Positions 12,860 to 26,600 of a DNA stretch of 64,000 nt are shown piece by piece; within the stretch, counting starts at the first letter, position 1; every line of letters starts with the position of its first letter. This DNA is from Lethocerus indicus (taxonomy: Eukaryota > Arthropoda > Insecta > Hemiptera > Belostomatidae). The notes beneath the pieces are model-generated. The model had not been told where the DNA came from, did no database searches, and saw only the letters and a program-made list of their open reading frames with translations. Location: the NCBI GenBank assembly GCA_019843655.1, contig JACDQD010000007.1, forward strand, positions 9,545,600 to 9,609,599, in the 5' to 3' direction. Made by a program: the position numbers and the translations under genes.

Positions 12860-15800
12860 GTCACAATTCGGTTCAGGAGTGAGTTAGGGAGTACCTCGAT
12901 TGGAATCGGAGGGTCGGTAAGACTCGATTCGATTTCTCGTTCTTTCAACGAAAGGACCCCCATCTAGAAGTCCCCGCCCAGCATTCCTCCTTTCCCCTGA
13001 TTATTTCTGTACAGGTGAACATTCGCAAGAATTACTATTTCTTAACAACTTTACGCTATATTTACGTCGATTCAATAGATGTTTCATTCATATATGAAAC
13101 ATATATGTTTCATGTTTTATTCATTTCATTGTAAAATGCCACTCTGCCTTAATAGTCTTATAAACATCATTAGGTTAATACTAAAAAAGAAAAATAATTT
13201 TTCTTCGGATCCATATAATTCTTTTACAGCAGCGGCAGATTTGAAATAAGTTGCTTAAGGAAAGAAGGCGACTATTTTTCTGCTATATTTCGTATTAACT
13301 TTACCCGAAATGCCTGCCATCATGCTAAGAATAAATATCACTACTTCTAAAATCTACCTTTAAAAATAATTGCGTGGGAAATAAACAACATATTTGCACT
13401 AGTAAACCTCATTTATGAGAAATGTTATAGTCAAATTCTTATAGTACAATGGTTGACGGTTGGGAATGTCATCTCCCTTTTCTCACTTTGACGCCCACGA
13501 TGGATGATAGTGTGTAGGTGGACGTGAATGCTTCTTAAACCAGTAGAGAGTCCATTTGAGCCTTACTGCAGTATTACTATATTCGCTATTGAAAAATTCG
13601 AAACATTAAAATACCGAGCAATAAAAACTGCAAGGCACAGATCAGTACGTTAAACCTGAAACGAAATTCATTTTTTCATTAAGTGGGGAATATTCTGGGT
13701 ATATTCGAGGTAATTTATTAGTACCATGGTCATTTAAAAGTTTATAACCATTACGCTAGGGTTATTGTGTTTGCGTTCTTCATATATTAATATTTGTAAC
13801 GGTAACAACTGGTATTCTTGACCACATCAAAACATCATATGGTCTGAATCAAAACCGCGAGGGAATGTACGGTATCTCGGTCTTTTAATAGACCAGGAGA
13901 GAAATTTAGAATTTGTCTTTATTTGCAGCTATTCTGTTGAGATATTTAGAATAAACCCATATTTTCTACAGCGGGGTTTTTATTACAATTTATTTCCTAT
14001 TCAAAACATTAAACGGTGCCTGAAATAGTATGATATTTTTTCATTCAAACTTCTCCTTCCTGGGACGTCCATAATCCTGCCAGGAAGGCTTTAGTTTTAT
14101 TAATCGTAGGGTGGTACCTAACCTGAGCAACAATTATTCCAACGGAAGCAATAAACCATTTTCCGATTTAACAGAAATTAACTGTCACTCTCGTTGGAAA
14201 TAGGAGAGATTTGCCTGTGGCTATTTAATTTTGTTCATTTCTCCCAAAATGTTTGAAAACCTTTAATGCAAATAAATCTTTAATCTACCTTACTCTATTC
14301 CAATTACTTGCTTATAGTCTTCCTTTCATGTGTCCTGGGCCCCTAGGCGATCTCCAAATTTTGTTTCCACGAAAAATAAATATAATTTATTTCTTTTATT
14401 AATAACATTGAGATTTCGTTTCTATTAATGTTATTGTGATGGGAAGTTGTATAACAATCATGTCCCATAGTTTCTGGTCGTTAAGAAACAGCATGTATTC
14501 GTATATCCTATATAGCATCCTGATTAATTAGTCTTGTTTTTCAAAATTTCGAAAGTCGACAATCTGTTATAAGGAAATGTTATCTAGGCGCACCATTATT
14601 CGTACAGAGGAATTAAAATTTAAAAAGGGATTCCTTTTTCTTTTTTATTATGAATTAAACTTGAATCCAGCCTGCGAAAGTGATCCACCTCTGGTTTGTT
14701 CCCATTTCTTTTTGACATCCATCCTCAGATAGGGCGTCGAAGGGAGGAGGGGGATACTCTGTGGGCCGGCTTCATTTCGGTCCGGTTTCCCTTTTTATTC
14801 CGCGGCCAACGTTTAATTGAGCCCGTAATTTAGAAAAAAGACCCCGGGGCAAGAAATTAATAGGCGGCGACAGCCACTCCCTCCTTACCCTTTTTACAAT
14901 CGTACCGTTCAGAAAATATGACAGGCAGGCCCCAGAGGAAATTAAAAATGGAATTAATTTTTGTCTTACATTAGTAAGAGCCAGGTTTATTTTCCAATTT
15001 ACCGTTTTTCGTTTACGACATTAAATCCGTAATTTGAAATTTTAAATTAATGCACAACTTATTTAAAGGTTCATGTTTCCATATAAAATGTTGCCATGGG
15101 AATTATTCATTTATATTAGTTTCATTTAAATAATTACTATAATGTAAATTATTTACTATTTGTATTACATTTATTAGTCGCTTATTACGTATTTTGAATG
15201 GTTTGGAAGCTGGGTGAAAACATCTACGATTATCATAGAATTAATCGTTTATTTCCTGAGTATGTTTGGGTAAATTCGCCACTCATTGTAATAGTAATAC
15301 AGTGTATAGTCAATATTAGGAGTATTTTATTATCATTATTGTTTTGTATCTATGACATTTAAATAAACAAGACGTTAACCCTTCTTGCATATCGTTTTGT
15401 CGAGAGTTGGTTTAGGTTAGGGTCACTCTTAACAGCAACGACTCATATTTACGGTTGAAACAAAAGAATGAAAATTTCCATTAAAAGAAAGGCGTTAGTT
15501 ACGAATTCTGTGTGCTCAAGTCAATAATTCGATGTAATCGGTTCTTCGTGACTTTCAGCCAACCGTGGTATTAGCATTATTTCAGCCGCCGCGCGTTACC
15601 AACGTCGCGTGGTAGTCTCAATCGCACGCTCATCAGTTCCATGAACCTGGGATAAACTGTTAAATTTTGGAATAATTTTAAAATTCCGTGCTCGGAGTTT
15701 TAAATGCCGCTAGAATTAGCAAGCCTAGGACGATTCCTAGGATTATGGATCATGGATGGAGTTTAGGGTGAATTTCTTATCAAGTGAAATCGACATTATT

Positions 15801-18800
15801 ACATATGTGTACGATGACGGTCTACGGTTTTCCCCCTTTAGGTCTCCGTATCCAAACCTTATGAATTCATATTATTTGGGCTGATATTAAATTTAATGCA
15901 TCGGAATGGATTTCTAAAATTCGTCATTTAGAGTCGTAGGTAGTAAAATTCTTCCAGTGCCGTCTGATGTCTACTTCGCTGTTGGATATTCAAGCGCTTT
16001 AAATTTGGAAAGCGGTAAAAATCTTGATCCAAATCTGTAATCTGAATGGATGGGATGTATAAAAAACAGTCCTGCTTATTCTACCGGCCTTCTCTAATAA
16101 AAACTTCTTATGAACTTCAAAAATGAAGAAATCCATTCTTTTAGCAACGTATATTATATAAAACGATCCCCCGTTTAGTCTCGTTCTCGCGTTCTTGCTC
16201 GCTGCCAAGAAAAACCAGCAGTGGGGAATGAAATGCCTTAAACGAGCTTATGTGATCCTTCAAAAGGGCATCCGGTTATTAGAAATTCTGAACTCCTGAA
16301 CTAAATACTTTCCTGGCCTTATCATATACGCGAAGTCACTCAATAAATACCAGGTGATTTCACCTTTTCGAATTTTGCGATTGTCAACATTGGCGGAGGC
16401 GAATCAGTTTGGACGGAATTCAATTTAATTCGGGGAAATTAACATGTGGGTAACGTCGCTCCTCGATCCGTCGTGGCGGCTGACGATAAGTACGTGATCG
16501 CCGGATGAGTTAAACCAGTCCGCCGCCGCAGACGAATTTAAACTTGGGCTGGTAGTTTGCAAAACTACGTTATTGTTTAGGAGGGGAGAGCCCCGTCTCG
16601 GTTGCGATATCTATTTTGCCCCTGACTTAAAACAGCAAGTAGACCGTTTTAACAGTTTGTAATATATTTCATTGATAGTAATTTCTCTTTATTTAATTCT
16701 TAGGTTACGGACACTATTTTTTATTTAAGCTAAAAATATTAGATATAACCGTATGTAATTATGCTATACTATTAGAACATAATTATGATGTTAAACAAAA
16801 TAGCGAGTCATAGTATTTGTAACAGACATAGATACATATAAATATCAATAAAACACTCAATTTTTCTTTTGAACAATTGACTCTATCGGTAATATTCATT
16901 AAGTGGACGAGATTTAAAAAAAATATAAATAATGAACAAAACACCTTTTAGAAAGGGACTAAATGAAAATTAATGTATCGCAGGTTTCTTTAATTTAAGA
17001 CCCGCTGTCGGCTGACGTTGACAGATGCTTTGCAGGGTATTGTTTTCTAGTGATGGGCGCTAGACTCGAACGGCATGGTAATGCTCAATGTCCCGACTCA
17101 AAAATATTTTCACGTATATGTCCCACCCTGTTAACGTTAAGATGTGATGAACTTCTTCGAGTGCGGCACCACTTGAATTGTTGCAACGATTTTAACGAGA
17201 GAATCACGGTAACCTGAGACAACGCTCCTTATTAACCGTTTCCTTGAAAAGGCCCCACCTTTCACGAAAAAAATAGATCGGGGTGCACCTTTTCCTTCCC
17301 CTGGAATAAACGAGGCTTAAAAGATTGGGTATCCAAACGACGGTTTCGTTCCAAGAAAGTTTCCATTGCCGTTTGGTCCCCTGGCGCCACCGTTAAGTCT
17401 AACTTCTATTGCTTCTGTCTGCGAGGAAAGTAAGAATTGTCCCCTTCAACGTGTATTAACGACGCCCTTCCAATGTCCGTAAAACAGTTTAAACGAGCCT
17501 AAAGCGTCACCGCGACGTGTCTGTGCGAAAGCGAGCGGCGCCGCATGCATATTTCATGTTCGGCCGGCTCGCGGGACTATTCCTTATGTTTGAAGTCGCC
17601 TAACGGACGTCAACATGCCTCTGTGTATGAAATTTTATTCGGTGAAATTACTACAGACGGTAGGCAAAGCACGTACGAAATGGCCATCAAATTGACATCG
17701 TAAGACTTATTTAAAGGATAATAACACGGGAGACGCGGTAACAGAATACATGATAACTTTATAGAAAACTTGTTATGCTAGATTTTTAAAAATATTTAGT
17801 CGGAAAATCTTCAACCGAGTCTAGACTGGCGGGGTTATTTGTGTCGTAATATCGTGTCGAGTGGATTCCCCTATCTGATTTATGGCCACTTTTATTATCA
17901 GCACCGAAGCCGTTTTCGAGTTTTCCTTTCTTCGTATTCGTTTTGAGTTCAACGACCGTTCCACTACTGATTTCCTTTTTTTTTATTTAGTTCCGAAAGA
18001 TAATTGGAACATAGGAATTCCACCACAGTACTTATATTGTTGTACAACACTGTCTATTTTTATTTGTCTAGCTGAAACTCAATAAAAATTAATAAGATTA
18101 AATTTGAATCACTGAGCATAGAAAATTATATAAGGGAATAGGGAGTATTTTATTTATGGTCTCATTTTTTGGATTCTTTATTTCCATCCCTCCAGTGGGT
18201 GGTAAAAAGGTCTGGATATTGCCCTTCCAATTTTAAGAGATTGGACTTCCCACTTTCATCAGGAACACTTCTCTTCTATAAGCAACACAGAGAGGTGCTG
18301 CATTTTTCCTTTTGTGAATTGTTTTCCACGTGGCTCTTTTTGTTTCGCTTATTTCATTGATTATTTTTAGACCGTGTTAAATTTTTTGCCGTATTACGCG
18401 GATTCTTAGAGATATTCATTTTTTCCCCATTCAAATTTTACTTTGTGCTAGGGACTACAGGGTTCGCTGAAACGATTTGATTGTGTAATGAAACAGAGGT
18501 GGTCATGTAATAGGACCCAGCCTGAAACAATACGTTATATAATAAAAATAATAATTCCATTACGTCACATTATTATAATAATAAATGGATTTATTAATAT
18601 GTAAAGATATCACGAAATTTCCGCCTGATCTTTCCAATGTATCAGAATTAATAAATCAAAGGGTTAGGCTTTGTGCAGGTGAAATTTTTAAATTAATTGA
18701 TAACAAGAAATCTAAACATCGTGTGTTGTATTTCGTCTGAGCCACATATTCTTAGGACACTTTCACCCTCGACGGACACGCCCACGATTGGCGACATCTA

Positions 18801-21800
18801 TTATCTCAGCCAGTTTCTTGTCTCAGTGATAACAATGACTAGCTTTCGGTCGGTCAGTTGATTATTCTGTCAGTTAGGATCTTAATACAACATGTAATGA
18901 ATTAGTCGAACTCAATCGGGGGCTCGTACTAATAATAACTCACCAGTCTGTCAACCCTCTTGAAAATGCCTTGTCACAAAGTGAACATCTAAAATATATC
19001 GGAACGATGGAACGCCCTGGGTGGAAACGAATTCGGTAAATAATGATTATGAGTTAGTGGCTGGTCGTTATTCAAAACCATCGTGTATGTGGCAACGTCA
19101 GACATTAAATATTTGTTTTTTAAATTTGTTATACCCTCAACGGAAATGTTAGGTTTAAAATTTTTTTGAGATATCTCTTGCTGCCTAATGGAATACTGTA
19201 CATATATGGCACACCGTGATTTTCTCATTTTTCGTTCCTATAGTTGCCGCATAAAATCGTTTCACATTTTAGGAACACTATGCATAATATACGAGTTGCA
19301 AATGTGACAGGAACTATTGGAAAACGATGAGTCGTTTATATAGCCGTCCTTTTAAGCTTTCCAATTTCTCCCCAAAACCCCTAGCGGTAGGGAGCTTCTT
19401 CCGGCATTTTACGTGAAGTGAAATTTGAAGTCGGGCCTGCCGGATAGCGAACGGGCCTTCCTTTCCTAATTGGCCCCCCCATTTACTTGTGGTCCGGCTT
19501 TTCTTCCGCTTAATTTGCGATTCGGCAGGCTCCGGACTTAGCCATGGACAGGTTTACGATATAGAATTCCACCGGTTCCCCCTCCTTAATATGCCCACCG
19601 CCTCTTCGATCATTCATCGAACGCCACTTGATATTCTGGCTACCCGTTTCATCTATTCCCTACTCTCTCCTGATTTCCAATACTTCTTTCTTTCTACATG
19701 TGAAGAGTCGAAAACCTAACCAGGCTTAACTCTTATATTAAGATCTCCTATACGTGTCTCACTTTTTTAAAAATTAGGATTGTAATGAACAGCGTTTCAC
19801 ACATGAAACATCTTGTAGATATATAAGTATGACTCTTATTCCGCATCAATTATAATATCAGCTCCGTATATTTTCACCTTGTTTGACTTGTTGGATTAAT
19901 TCAACAGCGAGTTAAAAATAATAATAATTGCGAAGCACACATGTTAAGAGTTTAACTGAAGGCCAGCTAGAACACAAAGTGACGCGGTATAACTAACGAC
20001 TGATACAATCCTATAATAATTCACAAGACTCAGTAAATATCGTATATAATATGGACGCAAACGTTGTACATAAGAAGTATGTATCACATTTATACCATTA
20101 TACTGAATTATGGGATATTCTCCTTCTAGTATTAAGGAAGTATAAATGAGCTGAAGGACATTTTTCCGATATAACTGTTTTGTAAAATGAGACCAAGAGG
20201 AAGGCATTAATGAAACGTCAACTGTACTCGTGATTAGAACGCGTAATATTTACGTTATATGTTGTCTGAAATAGCCAATCCTTTCGGACCATTGAGCGCA
20301 GTAGACTTTTTATTGCCGGACATTATATTGACCTAATTTCTTCTTGCACTTCCGGACACTTTATAAAAACAAATAATTCTTCTAATGAAAATGTTTGATC
20401 GATGAAAAATAATTTGGCGGAATCGTGGTCAAACTGGCTGAGCTGGGTTTGTGCTGGTCGAAGAATAGAGATTATTTTTTTTCATTCCCTCCATTTATCC
20501 CCTGTGCCCGAAATTCTACCGCGCTCACATCAATGCTTATGTCCTACAGGTGGGAAGTAAAAACCCTGTAAAATCACCGGACCCTATGATGTAGCTAGTT
20601 ATATCTATATGGTTTACCAGGTAACTACCTTCCAATTTAAAATGTTACATTATTAGTTCGGTGTCTAGTCGTACAATATATTTTCTCCCACGCACTTTTG
20701 CATGTTAAATGGTCAAAGCAATCCGGACATTTAACGCAGTTATTATACTTACAGTGCCATATATTACGTGGGCACGTAATGTAATAATTTTACTCTTCCC
20801 ATTATCCTACCGTTTATTTTAAAAACACGATTAGATATTAGAGGAGAATTATGCACGAAATGCGACCCAACATTTGTGCCTAAAACATAATGTGATACAT
20901 GAGGCGAGTCAACATATTTGACGATAATATTTGCAGACAACCACTCGTAGTCTAAAATGCCGCATTACACGACGTGATACAGTCACAGCGTTGAAACGAT
21001 TAAATAAACAGTGAACTATGGAGCTCGATAGTGGGCCGGTGACCAACCCAATTGGCTTTCCGTTTTTGAACCTCCGACGAGCCTTCCAGTTAACTCATCA
21101 AAGTACAATTCGATATCCCGCCCTGTAAACCGCTCGGGGGATTCTCCCTTTCTGTCCCGATTATTGGGATTAGTAAACGCTCGGTCCGAATCGATGACAC
21201 GTCCCTACATAACGTAAATTGATCAACGTTGTTATCCCTTTAGTAATACAATAACTAAGATTGGAACAATACGTAGAAACGATTAGGTAAATGGTTTATA
21301 ATCGTTTGAAGTACACATCAAATAGCATATAAACAAATATATATTCTTGTTAAAATAGATAATACGTTTCAATTATAAGTTCCTTTTCAATCAGTTCAAT
21401 TTAAAATGTCGAGAATCTATTTTGTGGGTTTCATTAAGACAGATAACTGGATTCAGAACGCGAGATAGCGTATATTTATTTATATTCTGAGGCTTTCGAA
21501 AGCATTTAAAAATAACCATCAAAATCGAATTTGTAGCTCGTAAAAAGAGCAAGGCTGCGGTGCTCAAAAACTCATCAAACCCTTGAATCCATCGGATTCA
21601 TTTCGTTTGAAGGATCCAATTCAGCACTAGAGCTAGTTATCCTCGGAAAGTAAAATTTCATTCGTCCACTCAGACCTCTGGCGCAATCTTATTCTTACAG
21701 CCCCTATTTATTTTTTTGTAAGCTATCACTTCGTCGTATATCGATGTTAGCATATATATTCTTATAACTCATAAATAAGCTACGCGAAATATAGTATATT

Positions 21801-21820
21801 AAGATAATCGGCCGGGGAAC
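12860..21820. other. Long non-coding stretch with GC-richer islands
   Basis: No exon, RNA gene or transposon is recognisable. GC-richer islands occur around 14740-14900, 16440-16620, 17360-17640 and 19370-19560, separated by AT-rich DNA. The alternation and the lack of recent repeats resemble intergenic or intronic DNA dense in regulatory elements, but no specific site can be proven by eye. Confidence 0.45.
13094..13113. repeat. 20-bp perfect palindrome
   Basis: A perfect inverted repeat with half-site ATGAAACATA, centred between 13103 and 13104. It is flanked by further TTCAT/TTTCAT copies, so the whole stretch 13081-13127 is rich in this word. It could be a dimeric binding site or merely AT-rich cruciform-prone DNA. 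Confidence 0.8.
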
Positions 21821-21971
21821 TTACTAGACGGTAGGAAATATTGAAGGGGTGTGGTATTCCATCTCTTCCAGTCCGCAGTTATCCTCCTGTCGACGGTTTG
21901 AATCAGTATCGAATGTCGTTGTGACCGCTTGAAGGGTTCGATGGTAGAAGAGGCGGTTCGGGACTGGTCCA

Positions 21972-22005
21972 GGGATTTACGCCCCCTCAGAGGAGCGTAA
22001 ATCCC
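21972..22005. other. Perfect 11-bp-stem hairpin
   Basis: GGGATTTACGC (21972-21982) is followed 12 bases later by its exact reverse complement (21995-22005). It sits in a GC-richer island (about 21830-22040). Such a stem is rare by chance at this composition. It may be an RNA hairpin, a small foldback or a dimeric site. The 11-bp stem is too short for a microRNA precursor. Confidence 0.7.
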
Positions 22006-23019
22006 CGTCGGGACTACTCTCCCGAATGGGGGCGTGGGCCTTCAGTTTTCTGTATTTTTTATTTTAAAAACCATTCCTTTTTATATACCACTCGCTGCTT
22101 TGTTTAATTGTTGAACACATGATTTTGTTTTAATAATTATCTTATCTGCATACGGTTTGGACAGCGCAAAGTTATGCACTATTACATTAATGTATAGTAT
22201 TATCGTTTTAATATTTATTGTTATTCTGTACCAAAGGGTAATTTGGAGGATTACTAAATGGGTACTGAATGAAAATATCAATTTAGCCGTTTGAGTTTTA
22301 ATTTCGTTTTCTGCATCTGTGAACGTACATTGAGTAAAAGGCGGTGCTTTGGCGCAATCCGTTTTCAGAGTACACGTTTTGGCATACCCGTATTTCATTG
22401 CATCAAAGGGCAGTGTATGCGGGGGATTGTACAGGCGGGGTGGTAGACGAGAGGGAATATTCCATTTGTGAACCGATAATTGCTGGGCTACAATGTAGGA
22501 TTTCTGAATGGGGTGTAAACCCCTTGCAATGTTTGCTATCGTAATTGTTTTGAACAGAAGTTTAAATTAGTCAAGGGAGGACTAAAATACTATAGGTTTT
22601 GGATAGATAGTTTTATGTTACATATGAAACTGGTTATATATTTAGTAAATATATTTGAAATGTAAACACCACTGTTAAATACTTGTTTAAGTCTAGGTTA
22701 AATGAGGAGTTTAATACTCATAATGACGAACTATGTAAATAAACCCCAACGCATTATTAAAAAAACACGAAATAGATTCATTGCAGACATAGCCTAGTAT
22801 TGGAAAACACCTACGATGTTATATATTTGGTGCGACCATACTGCGTGTTTCCAAGATGCCGGCAAATTAAACAATGAAATTAATTGGCCACAATAAAAAT
22901 ATTCGTTTCCCTATGTTTCAAGTATCTCTATTGTATCAAGTTTATTAAAATTACTTAGAGCTGGGATAGAGTGCTGAGTTGTAAAATGATACAGTAAGAG
23001 CTTTTACCCCAGTCAACGC

Positions 23020-23440
23020 CATATTTCCCCCCTCGACTCTCATTTCCCAAAACCGGAGTCGAATTTCATCAGTATTTCCGCAAAATTGAAAAGCCTCCGG
23101 CGTCCCCGAGGAGAGAACGCGCGGGAACGCACCCCCTGCCCCGTTTAGTAATCAACGCCGCTTCGTGTTAGGTTCAGATTGGCTGTTATGTAGAGGAGCA
23201 GGTGTACGGCGTTATAGGTACATCTTCGGTATCGGCTGGTATGCCGGTCACGTCTCTGGACGCTCGACCCGAGGCCGTCCTTGCTAAATCAACCCGGTTA
23301 GTCCGGCCAACCCGGACAACTCCTCCCCCTTCAGGTACCCACCCGATTCGAAGTTTCGCAGGCTCTAATCCAAAAAACACATATTTCATCACTACTTTCC
23401 AGCGGGATTCATCCCGGTTTCGATATTGCGGATCGTGACC
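23020..23440. other. GC-richer island
   Basis: A block of raised GC, with overlapping short open frames on both strands (for example 23186-23392 minus and 23202-23438 plus). These arise from composition, since neither shows a motif or splice sites. Function unknown, possibly regulatory. Confidence 0.3.
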
Positions 23441-23633
23441 GCAGTATCAGATACTGTAACTCCTCCGGGGTAGTGAAGGTAATTTATAAGATGAAAGATA
23501 ATATTACGGTATAAAACAGGATTGTTATAAAAATTAGTTATCGTGAAAACAGTTTAGCTTTACTAGTATAGCTTTAATAATAATGTGCATAGAAAATTCC
23601 TTGTACCATTATTTAATATTCTGGGAACATTGA

Positions 23634-23690
23634 ATGAAGATGGCGAGCAGTCGAAACCAGCGAGCGGAGACAGATTACACGAACACTGGT
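23634..23690 (+). repeat. Foldback-family repeat, partial copy
   Basis: It contains ATGAAGATGGCGAGCAGTCG followed by AAACCAGCGAGCGGAGACAG, matching the right arm of the elements at 54.1 and 57.2 kb, but lacks the GGTCTAGCGAAAGACC segment between the stem-loop module and the CCAGCGAG end. It is a solo, internally deleted arm with no inverted partner nearby. Confidence 0.75.
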
Positions 23691-26600
23691 GTAATTTCGT
23701 AAAGTGGCATTAATAAGAGTTTCATTGGAAATTCCTCCAGAACTGGAGGTCGAGTGCATTTAGCAGAAATATTGGGGTGGGGGGCACGTCGGTCCCTTAT
23801 CTAAATTTAAGGACTTCTGGGGGTCCGAAAAGTTTCTGTTTATTACAACTAAACGACCGTAAATAATAGTGGACGCATAAAACACCTGACTGATAAAACT
23901 GCGAGGGATTTATTTTGTCGTACGGACCCGCCTAACACCTAAATTGCGATATGGGTAATGTATCGGACTCAAGAACGAGAATACAGTGTATCCAATTCGG
24001 GGAAAATTTGTGTCACTTTATGCCGACCATAAATTTCTCGGTAACTAAAACAGTAATGTTCTCCACAACTGAAAAATACCTTTTCTGACTTTAGTATTTC
24101 TTGAGTAATATGCTACTGCGGGACATGAGGAGTAGCTTTTGAAATATTGTATAGTATAATAGTAGGCTGATCAACTACCTATAAACTTCGGAAAAATAGA
24201 TTCTGAGAGATGTCATTAAATCAATTTACTGTTTGATGGAAGTTAAATACTAAAGGTATTATTTTATCACTTTATTTTTGAGGTATTATCGAGTAAATTG
24301 TTATTTCAATGATCTTATTGAATAAAATGGAATTAAAACTCTGTTTATTTACTCTCGAATATGTTTGTGATAAACTAGAACTTTTACTTTCATCTAGTTG
24401 GACACATAAAACAAAACCCTGATCATTCTAGTTGACCATGTTATCGTTTAAAATAGTCTAGTTTCCAAATTTCTACTAAATGATATCCGCACTTCATTAA
24501 TAAACGCAATCACACTATATTGTATATACTGAATTACATCATACAATACAACGCGATGGATTTTCTAATTCAAATGTGCCAGGAGGGGGCAACGAAGGAG
24601 CGCCGCCGGGGCGTCGTCATGCCTACTTAATATGGGGCGCATAAGAATCGCCTGATCGTGAACGGAATATGTTGGCGATTTTATCCATTTTAGGCTTTGC
24701 GAAACTCTCTCGAAGCTTATACAAAATGCCAACCTATTTTGCAATATCGGGTTATCCCCCATTCTCGAAACTATCCTTTCAGTATTCGATGAGAACTGAG
24801 AAGACGAGGAAACCACAGAATGTGTATTTCAAAATTCGTATGTCACATAACTCCATACGGACGTCACATATGTTTATATAATTGAAGGACCGATTCTTTA
24901 TTGAACCATTATCAAAGCAAGGTTATGGACAATCCTTTACCCCCCATTATTAGGTTGGACTTTATTCCTAATATTTTATTTTATTTTCATTTATTGTCCA
25001 TTGCATTTCCTTATTATTGACGTATTCAAAACGGTCTTCAATGATGTTTCTTTTTTATGCAAAAAATTAAACCCGAAAGCGTTTATGAAAAGTTACATGT
25101 ACGGATATCAACAATCTCCTATGTAAATGGTTTCCATGAACGCTCGGCCATCATGAATTATTTAAACCCCAATGAATGTGCGTTAAACGAGCCTGTCATG
25201 AATGCTAAAATTCATTCCAAAATTGCCAGCATTTATCAAACGTATATTACATTTTAATTGCAGCGGAAGTTTGAATTTTAATTGCATTGGAAATGACTGA
25301 TGTTCAGAAGATTAAACTGGACGATGACCCATCTAACAACTATTCAACAACTTGTATTTAATATCTGTTTCATTTGTTGACTGCATTACATTGCAAAACA
25401 TTCGATCTCTCATGTAGGATATCTCAGTAACAAACAATTTTTATTTGAATTTAGTTCATTTTCTGTGTTATAAAGACATTTTTGTAAGTAACAGCCTTTA
25501 TATAGGAATTAAATAAATAGTTCTTAGTCCACAAACCGGTGCAAGTTTAGGTGCGGGCTTCGTTACAATTTACAGTGCTGGTATTCATGTCGGGGTGATA
25601 TTAGATATTGAATCTTGAGTACGAAATATAAAATAACGGGCCTCGAAGTTCGCGTGTTGGGTTTTGCGTCATTATGAGAGGCTGGCGTGAAATGGCACGA
25701 ATCCGAAATTTCCGTGAGCAGTCGGTTAATAATATCTGCCCAATTACAGTGTAATTACCGTCGATGAGAGTCGTCTGCTTTTTGACAATGAAAAACATTT
25801 TGGAAGAAATCAATGTCAATGATTGATATAGTATTTTGCATAGGATTAAGCTTATTTAGAAAATATTTACAATGAATCAAAGGTATTGCAAATGTTTCTC
25901 AACATAAAACTTTGTATCTTTTCACTTATCCAAAGGTTAATAATATATCTCTCTAAATCTACCCGTTTATTGGAAATTATTTCTTAGAAGATTTTGGCTT
26001 TAACAACATTAATTACAAATTCATTACAACTGTAATTCGTGTTAATAAGAAATTTATCCTCTGAAGGTTCAAAACATTAAGGTGGAAAAAGCCCCCACGC
26101 TTGATACATATTAGCGTGCTCCTTTCATCATCGTAAATTCATTACGTGGTTAGTTTCGCTCTCATTAAACCCCAGCATTCATTAACTTCTCTCGTATTAC
26201 CGTACGTCACCCAGTTTATATGGGTAAAAGTAGGATTTTAACGCTATAAATATTAATAATTTCTTGGCAGTCAGAGTAGTCGTTGAATTACGGAAAATTG
26301 GCGGACGTGTAGTTAATTGCGGGAGTACCAACCCTCGTGTCCGTGATGTAACCGATAAAACACATACTTTACTGCTGTCAATAAACTTAGACCCAGCTGC
26401 TTGCACTAAACCCAGGCTCTCTTAGAGGCCTTTTAGGCTACGTTCGATGCGTTTTTGTTAAACTTCAGCTGAATTCGGAAGGGAATTAATAGTCAGTTAC
26501 CGATGGGGCTGTCACCGAAGGATATAATTTAAATAGAACATTTAAACAAATTCATTACAGTAAACATGTTATTCGTAAATGTAAAATCAACTTGTGGTGA

